A DNA stretch of 64,000 bases from Chelonoidis abingdonii (lineage: Eukaryota > Chordata > Testudines > Testudinidae): assembly GCF_003597395.2 (NCBI RefSeq), contig NC_133771.1, positions 52,500,071-52,564,070 of the forward strand, read 5' to 3'. A model generated the notes under the pieces. The model was not told the DNA's origin. It saw only the letters and a list, made by a program, of their open reading frames with translations, and did no database searches. Both the position numbers and the translations under genes were made by a program. Below are positions 57,961-64,000 of the stretch, in pieces. Each line of letters begins with the position of its first letter. The first letter of the stretch is position 1.

Positions 57961-60289
57961 TTTGGGCATCTTAACTGTATATTTTCATAATTAACATGTT
58001 TGGATTTATTTTAAGTTGAACTCGGAATTTTCAGGGTTTGTGATGCTTGCTTTTGAGATAATTACAACATCTATTAAATTGCCAATAAGCTGTCACTTTT
58101 AGTTCCAGGAACTTCCTTATTTTGTTAAAAATAAAAATGTCACCCATGGACAACTAATCAAGAATCCTAAAGAACTGGCTACTATATGGTACTTCCAATC
58201 ATGTCAAGATATGTAATATCAAGCTTAATTTTTCAGGCCCAGATTTACCAATGTATTCTGACTGGTGTACCCCACATTATAGCAGCACAAAGCAGCCAGA
58301 AGTGGATTCAACAGTTTCCACAAGTTTCTGACATCCACATTCCTCTGTACGTGTTCGCACATGCATGCACACACAACGTTTTCCCCTTACTCCATCGCCT
58401 TATATTCCCTTGCATGTGCATACCCCAGTATATCCCTCTATCTCTCAAATTCCTCTTCACAGCACTCCCCTGCCCTTTCCATAGAGTAGATCTGGTAGTT
58501 TTGCAAAAAAAAGTTTTTAATATTAATGGTCTTTTTTCACTTTTTGAAACCAAAATATTATTTATTCTTTTTTTTAATTCATACCTGAAAGTTTCTTCTT
58601 CAGCAGGAGCTGAAAAATAATATATTTCTACAGAGAATTCCAGAAACAATTATCATCTTTCAAAATGCCTGACATCTCTTTTTGGGAATACTATAATGGG
58701 AGTGAAGCTATGTTGCCCTCAGGAAAGATGGTGGTTCTCTGTGCTGTCAGGGTCTACTGTCTTCCCTGAGGGCAGGTTGGCCTCAGTCCCATTGAGAGCA
58801 ATAGGAGATGGCAGCTGCTTTGAAAGAGGGCAGTTCTTTGTGGAATTTTCTAAAGAAAAGTATTATTCTGAGCCTCTGCTGAAAAATAAACTTGTGATTA
58901 TGAAGATCAGCCAAAAAAATTATGATTAATTCTAAAAAAAATATTCAAATGTAGATAGTCAGGGCTCAAGATTTTAATTTAAATTTAAATTTTAATTATA
59001 TTGGAAAGTTGAAGAGTGTGTTATTTTGCCATTAAGATAATTTAAGACAAAATATGTTCAAACAGAGGGTGCTAAAAATTTCTTAAGGGACCTATTTAAA
59101 AACAATTTAATAAATTAATAATATATTTATTTGTAAGTTCTTAGAAAATTCATTCTGTACTCAGAGTAAATGCTGTAATTTGAGGAGGATATGCTGTATT
59201 CTTCATATGTAACAATGTGGTTGAATCCCTGCTTTAAGCAAAACTCAGTTCTACCTTAACTATGCAACTACAAAAGGCACTTTCGTAAATTAATAGCCCA
59301 ACATGAAAACTATACCCTAGTGATGTAGCCACCTCTGAAGAGAAAGTCAACAGCTGCTTAATAGAGATTGAACAAATGAGGGCAGGAAATGACAAATAAT
59401 TTGTTCCTTCCTGTGAAATGACAAAGGTATATTACAGACAAGCAGATTTGTAATGGGCAGAATTGGAATTAGGGCAGGAGGCTGATCATGCAGATAGTCC
59501 TTCTTGTAAAAAGCACCACAAATTGTAAATGATCCAAAAGTTGATCAAGGCCTTGGTTTAATGCCTCATCTGAAAGAGAGAATTTCAGAGCACCTTAACA
59601 CATACTGGGATATTGGATCAGAACTGACTCAGGGAGAGGAGTGCTATTTGCTGAATCACCAACAATGTTTCCTTCAGCACCTGGGTTTCCCTTGGAGATT
59701 TCCCATCCAAGCTTTGACCTGGCTTGACTCAGCTTAGCTTGCAAGTTCTGACAGTTTTACTACACAATATAATAGGGCTACAAAGAGTATATTCCCTCAT
59801 TTTGTTCCTTGACCTTTTCCTGTGAAAGGCAATTATTTATTTCTTCCCCTGCTTCCCCATTTGGGTCAGGTGTACATTCTGGAAATCTTTCCTGACACAG
59901 TAATTTCAAACCTTAGGGTATACTTGGATTAACCCATTTATCCATGCTGTTTTCAGGTACTATGCCAAGTCATCTTCTAGGGTTTTGATGCTTCCTCAGA
60001 ATTCTGATTATATAAATCTGCATGCCAAATTTATTTGGTAAATATATAAAATGAACGGAGAGGCAGCCATTAGGAACAGTTGCAAAATAATCTCATAAAG
60101 GTCCTTATGGTAGAGCTGAAATTGTTCAGAAAGGCAGTAGTAGTATGTATGTTTCATAGAAACCCATGAAAGAACATTTATGATTGTAACAGAGAGAGAC
60201 CAATTCATGAAGAGCTAAAGTGGACACATGGCTTGGTCTTATCACGTGTATCGATAGGTCAGAGGACCAGTGCCATACTGCTGGATACA
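57961..60289. other. EYS intron, no recognised feature
   Basis: AT-rich; an AT palindrome (TTTAATTTAAATTTAAATTT) lies near 58973-58992. Confidence 0.45.
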
Positions 60290-60560
60290 TCAGAAATAAT
60301 GTGTACTAATATATTATTTAAAGGATTTTAATGAAAACTGAAGCAGATGAAGTGAACTATTTCTAATCTGATTTTCACTGCATCAGGCTAAGCCTGACTC
60401 TGTGATAATAAAACCCATGAAATCAAAAGAAAAATAAATAAGCAGCGATCAGCAGGCTGTAAAAGAACCGCAGTCTGCAGGGCTTAAAGTCAAGCACTAA
60501 CTTTCTGTAACATTTGATGATTGGCAACATGCCACAATACTCTTAGAGAGCTATTATGTC
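60290..60560. promoter_or_regulatory. Candidate conserved non-coding element
   Basis: Non-repetitive stretch with TTTCTAATCTGATTTTCACT, CAGGCTAAGCCTGACTC and AGCAGCGATCAGCAGG, unlike the repeat-rich neighbours. Inference only. Confidence 0.2.
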
Positions 60561-61261
60561 CTCAGGAGAAATCAACCATTGATAAAAATTGATATTTCTT
60601 ACCCCCATGGAATAGCAGGAATCACACCTTTAGTTAGAACTGTCATACAGTGTATACATTTTCAGTTCTTTTTTTCTTCAACTGTAATTCCACCCCAGAT
60701 AGTGCCAGACAACTAGTGTTACTCATCACGAATAAACAAATAGATCACAGGTTAAAGAACTACCAGTCACGATGTTGTAGTTAAGGCTGTGTTATTGTTT
60801 CCAGTTCCTACTACTAATGAAGAGGTTGCTGAATATTATGAGGTTTGGTTTAAAAAAGCATAAAAATGTTTGGATATTTATCTGAACCAATCCATCTAAG
60901 ATTCCTTTCCTGTCTCTCCTTAATAGCCCCCTTCTTCAGGCTCCAGGAAGTTGTGGTCTACTCTGCCTTCATCTTATCCCCCTTCAAAAAACCCCCAAAA
61001 AGGCTTCAAGGCACCTTCAGTCTTATTACCCTTCATCCACACTTGAAAAACATGATGCCTGTGGCCTATTGCTCTTCCTCCAATCCTGTACCCCCAAAAT
61101 ATTCACAGTGCTCCACAGTCCTTCCAGTTGCTTCCCAAACGTCTTCCCCTTCACATGTTCTTTGTGTAGTATCCTATGTCTATCATTTTAGCCCCACAAT
61201 TGAAACCGACTTTATAAGGAAAATCAGTAAGTTATTTATTCCATCAATGAATCAACCAAGC
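60561..61261. other. EYS intron, no recognised feature
   Basis: The 134-codon ORF (60866-61270) shows no domain and is CT-rich by composition. Confidence 0.4.
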
Positions 61262-61672
61262 TCCAGATGATGGTTACCTCAGGTGGCTCCTGGGAAGCGG
61301 CTAGTATGTCTCTGCAGCCCTAGGTGGAAAGTGGCCAGGGGGGCTCCACACACTGCCCTCGCATTCAAGCACCGCCCCTGCTGCTCCCATTGGCTGCAGT
61401 TCCCAACCAGTGGAAGCTGAAGAGCCAGCGTTGGGGGTGGGGGCAGCGCACAGAGCCTCCCTGGCTGCCCCAGCAACTAGGGTTGCAGGGACATACCAAC
61501 CGCTTCCAGGAGCCATGCAGAGTCAGGGCAGTCAGGGAGCCTGCCTTACCCCTGCCATGCTACCAACTGGACTTTTAATGGTCTGGTCAGCGGTGCTGAC
61601 TGGAGCTATCAGGGTCCCTTTTCAACTGAGTGTCCTGATCGAAAACCGGACATCTGGTAACTCTAACTCAAC
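61262..61672. repeat. GC-rich interspersed repeat
   Basis: Two recognisable parts: a GC-rich block (CCATTGGCTGCAGTTCCCAA) and an end with GGGTCCCTTTTCAACTGAGT and GATCGAAAACCGGACATCTG. I recall such blocks as a repeated element of turtle genomes. ORFs here are artefacts of composition. Confidence 0.5.
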
Positions 61673-62799
61673 AATGTGAGTCAAAACTAGAAGTTAAGTC
61701 TGGCATTCCAATTTACTACTACTTTTTGTTGTTTGTGTAATAAGCTTAACTTTTACCTTTGCTTAGATATTTACACAAATTTCCTATGTTTGATGATTTA
61801 TACACATACAGAAGCTAAAATATCTGTAGATACATTTCCATAATAAATGTGGCAACACGTTAGCCTCATTCCTGATGCACTTATAATATTTAATGACATT
61901 TAACATCACTGTTTCCATGCACTTATGTGCCGACTTTTTAACAAACAGTAATGATTTTAGGTTCAGAGACTGATTAACCTTAATGATGCAATACATTTGT
62001 GTGCATGTCCCATGGACACTAAATCAGACAAATGAAAAATTATGCTTTGCTATGCATGTGTATGCATCTCCCTTTATGAACATTTATTCAATTATTATAG
62101 TCAAACTTTGATTATACAAAAAGCTAATAAGATCCACCAGCAATAACTGAAATGAAAATTACCTTGGGTATCCAACCCTTCCCCCATTTATCCAAGAGAA
62201 TTAAATTTATGCTTCGATACTATAGTGAGGGGCATCCTAGAAATACACTGAATAAATAGATAAGACTCCTTCAAATTATATAAAGTTTGCTTATTTTCCA
62301 GGGAAGACACATATAATGTTTTAGAGGTGGATTTTTCAAACACAAAATATTCTTATGCAGGAGCAAATAGGGAAAACCACTGCATGATCAGATTTTGAAA
62401 TTAAAACACTGTGTAGGCGATGGAGGCATGGAGGGGATGGCTCTACCATGCATGGAGGAACTGTGCTCAGGAGAGTTTTAACATTTCCAATTCTCACTAA
62501 TTTATCACAAGTTACATTAATAAAACAAAAACAAAAACTTTTACATGATCTCCTTCTTCCAGCCTTCCATCTTGCAAAATTTCCCTTATTCAAAATAGCC
62601 TCCATCTCCCACTACTTTAAATGGGTCTGAAGCCTAGAGGATGGCCATCATTTCCCTACAGTCGCTACATGTGGAAGTGAGGCTGCCTCTGGTAAGATGG
62701 TTGCTTCTTCCCATTGTTTTCTATGAGAGGTAAACAGGCTAATTTCAGGGACAATGGCTGTTCATCTATGGTATGGACAGGACACTACTTACAAGGACA
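61673..62799. other. EYS intron, no recognised feature
   Basis: AT-rich, no named element. Confidence 0.45.
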
Positions 62800-64000
62800 C
62801 AAAGGAAAGTGAGGAGAAGAAGAGAGGCAGGAGGAGACTGAGGGTGGTTCAGGAGAACAGGAAATAACCGAGGGGGCGCAGGGTATGTGGGATGACATAA
62901 GAGAGTTGGGAACGTATGGGGTAGGAAAAGACTAAGGAAGTTGGCTATGGGGGTGCAGGAGGACGACTGAGGGGTGTATGTGGATGGAAGGAAGAGATGG
63001 AGGGGAGACAGGAGTTTAGGAGGGTAGCTAAGGACTCAGGCTATTGTGGGGGTGTTGAGATTGTGTGGAATTTGAGCTGCAAGTGGGGAGAGGACAGGAG
63101 TTCAGGGGAATGTGTGGGCCAGGTAGTGATGTGGGATATTTTGGGGTTTGTGAGGATGGGTCAGGGGAATGTAAAGACATTTTGGGGTTTGACAAATGGT
63201 TTTTGAATGCGTGGGGTTGACAGTACTTCGTGTCAGGTGCTAGTTCCTTGTAGTCAGGTCTAATGGTTTGAGTGCAGATCTAACTTGGATATGGGGTCAG
63301 GAGTAGGCCAAGGGCAGTGCTGGAACCATGGGAAGTGCTGGGGACAGATCAGGGGCAGAACCAAGATCAGAGTCCCTTGACAAGCCAATTCAGTATCAGC
63401 GATGGAGTCCAGGTACAGGTTAAAGGTCAAAGCCAAGTGGTCAGAGTTCAAGGGATCTGGAGCAGGACAGTAACAGGACTGGAGCAAAATCACAGCAGGG
63501 CAAGGGCAAGAGCAAGGCTGGAGCAGATTGGACTAGGGTTCAGGCTAGGGCAGGAACTGGGTCAAGTACAGGCTGGGAGTCTACAGTCTATTACACTGTG
63601 TTGCAGCAGGAGGGTTCGTGGCCTGGTAGTGCTATTGCACAGACTAACTTGAAACTCTGGTAAGGTTAGGGAAATACCTGAGCCTGGGAGTCATCTGACC
63701 CAGAATCTGCTCAGGGATAGGCTGCTGCTGCATGCCGGAGGGCTGAGACACTGCAGACTCTGTTGGAGGCATAAGTCAATGCACTTATTAAGAGTCTGGG
63801 GGTGGACAGGTACAAGCCGGCCTACATCTAAAGGCCTGTCCTCCAAGCCTAAGGGGAGGAGATACTGGATTCAGGTCTCAAGTAAATGAGGGGGAGGCAA
63901 AAAAATGAAAAAAATGGGATGGGAGTGAGGGTCACAGAGCCAAACGCAGAGATTCAGAGGAGGACACTGAGCAGAGAACCCTCGACAGTGCCCACTGCTC
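62800..64000. repeat. G/A-rich low-complexity repeat, possibly LTR-derived
   Basis: 62840-63190 is GGAG/GGGG-rich. 63290-63560 has degenerate short units (CAGG, GGAGCAGGA, GGCAAGGGCAAGAGCAAGG). From about 63580, CTGTGTTGCAGCAGGAGGGT and TTGCACAGACTAACTTGAAA recall a known turtle repeat, perhaps an LTR. Family not assigned. Confidence 0.45.

Noticed and set aside
60866..61270. Possible coding exon
   Set aside because: 134-codon CT-rich ORF without splice sites or similarity to EYS domains.
61279..61679. ORFs on both strands in a GC-rich block
   Set aside because: Composition artefact of an interspersed repeat.

Overview
The window looks like intronic vertebrate DNA, most likely from a cryptodiran turtle. 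There are no bacterial-style operons. Coding capacity is limited to two short spliced exons, and the rest is a dense, nested set of amniote-type transposable elements. The turtle call is an inference. It rests on a tRNA-derived SINE with a CR1-like tail that resembles the cryptodiran Cry SINE (49673-49858), on several CR1/L3-like LINEs, on Harbinger transposons with a Myb/SANT gene, and on Penelope-like elements (PLEs).

Gene content. Two minus-strand exons, 19393-19557 (EGF-like) and 5149-5331 (start of a laminin G domain), splice phase 1 to phase 1. Together they encode a segment I recognise as EYS (eyes shut homolog), a photoreceptor extracellular-matrix protein. The intron between them is 14,061 bp. 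Everything else lies in EYS introns: the 3' flanking intron at 1-5148, the middle intron, and the upstream intron beyond 19557, which is at least 44 kb. I found no further exon.

Layout. 1-393: end of a Harbinger element. 634-1096: a 463-bp miniature LTR element (LTR - 74 bp with primer-binding site and polypurine tract - LTR). 2204-2393 and 4439-4623: MITEs. 5818-6125: GC-rich minisatellite. 7069-8185: LTR-like block. 8708-9005: hAT-like MITE. 9010-9845: internally deleted LINE. 11985-13775: CR1. 22961-24394: repeat with tandem units. 25965-27197: L3-like LINE. 33690-36195: L3-like LINE interrupted by a solo copy of the miniature LTR with a perfect 4-bp target duplication. 37731-40796: solo LTR with a perfect 5-bp duplication, itself split by a 2-kb Harbinger. 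40993-41049: 57-bp PLE insertion. 41690-42115: MIR-like SINE split by a MITE. 43557-45704: LTR-like block. 46985-50220: two-gene Harbinger with SANT and transposase pseudogenes and a nested SINE. 50393-50768 and 53489-53692: PLE insertions in inverted form, the second with a 16-bp duplication and a hammerhead-ribozyme-like core. 52600-55310: L3-like LINE. 56804-57960: minus-strand CR1 containing a hAT-like insertion. 62800-64000: G/A-rich repeat.

Most interesting. The miniature LTR element has LTRs carrying a tRNA-like A-box/B-box pair at normal tRNA spacing. That makes it a possible animal counterpart of plant Cassandra elements, whose LTRs carry 5S rRNA promoters. The full copy and the solo copy support each other. 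Second in interest are the inverted PLE insertions and the hammerhead-like motif.
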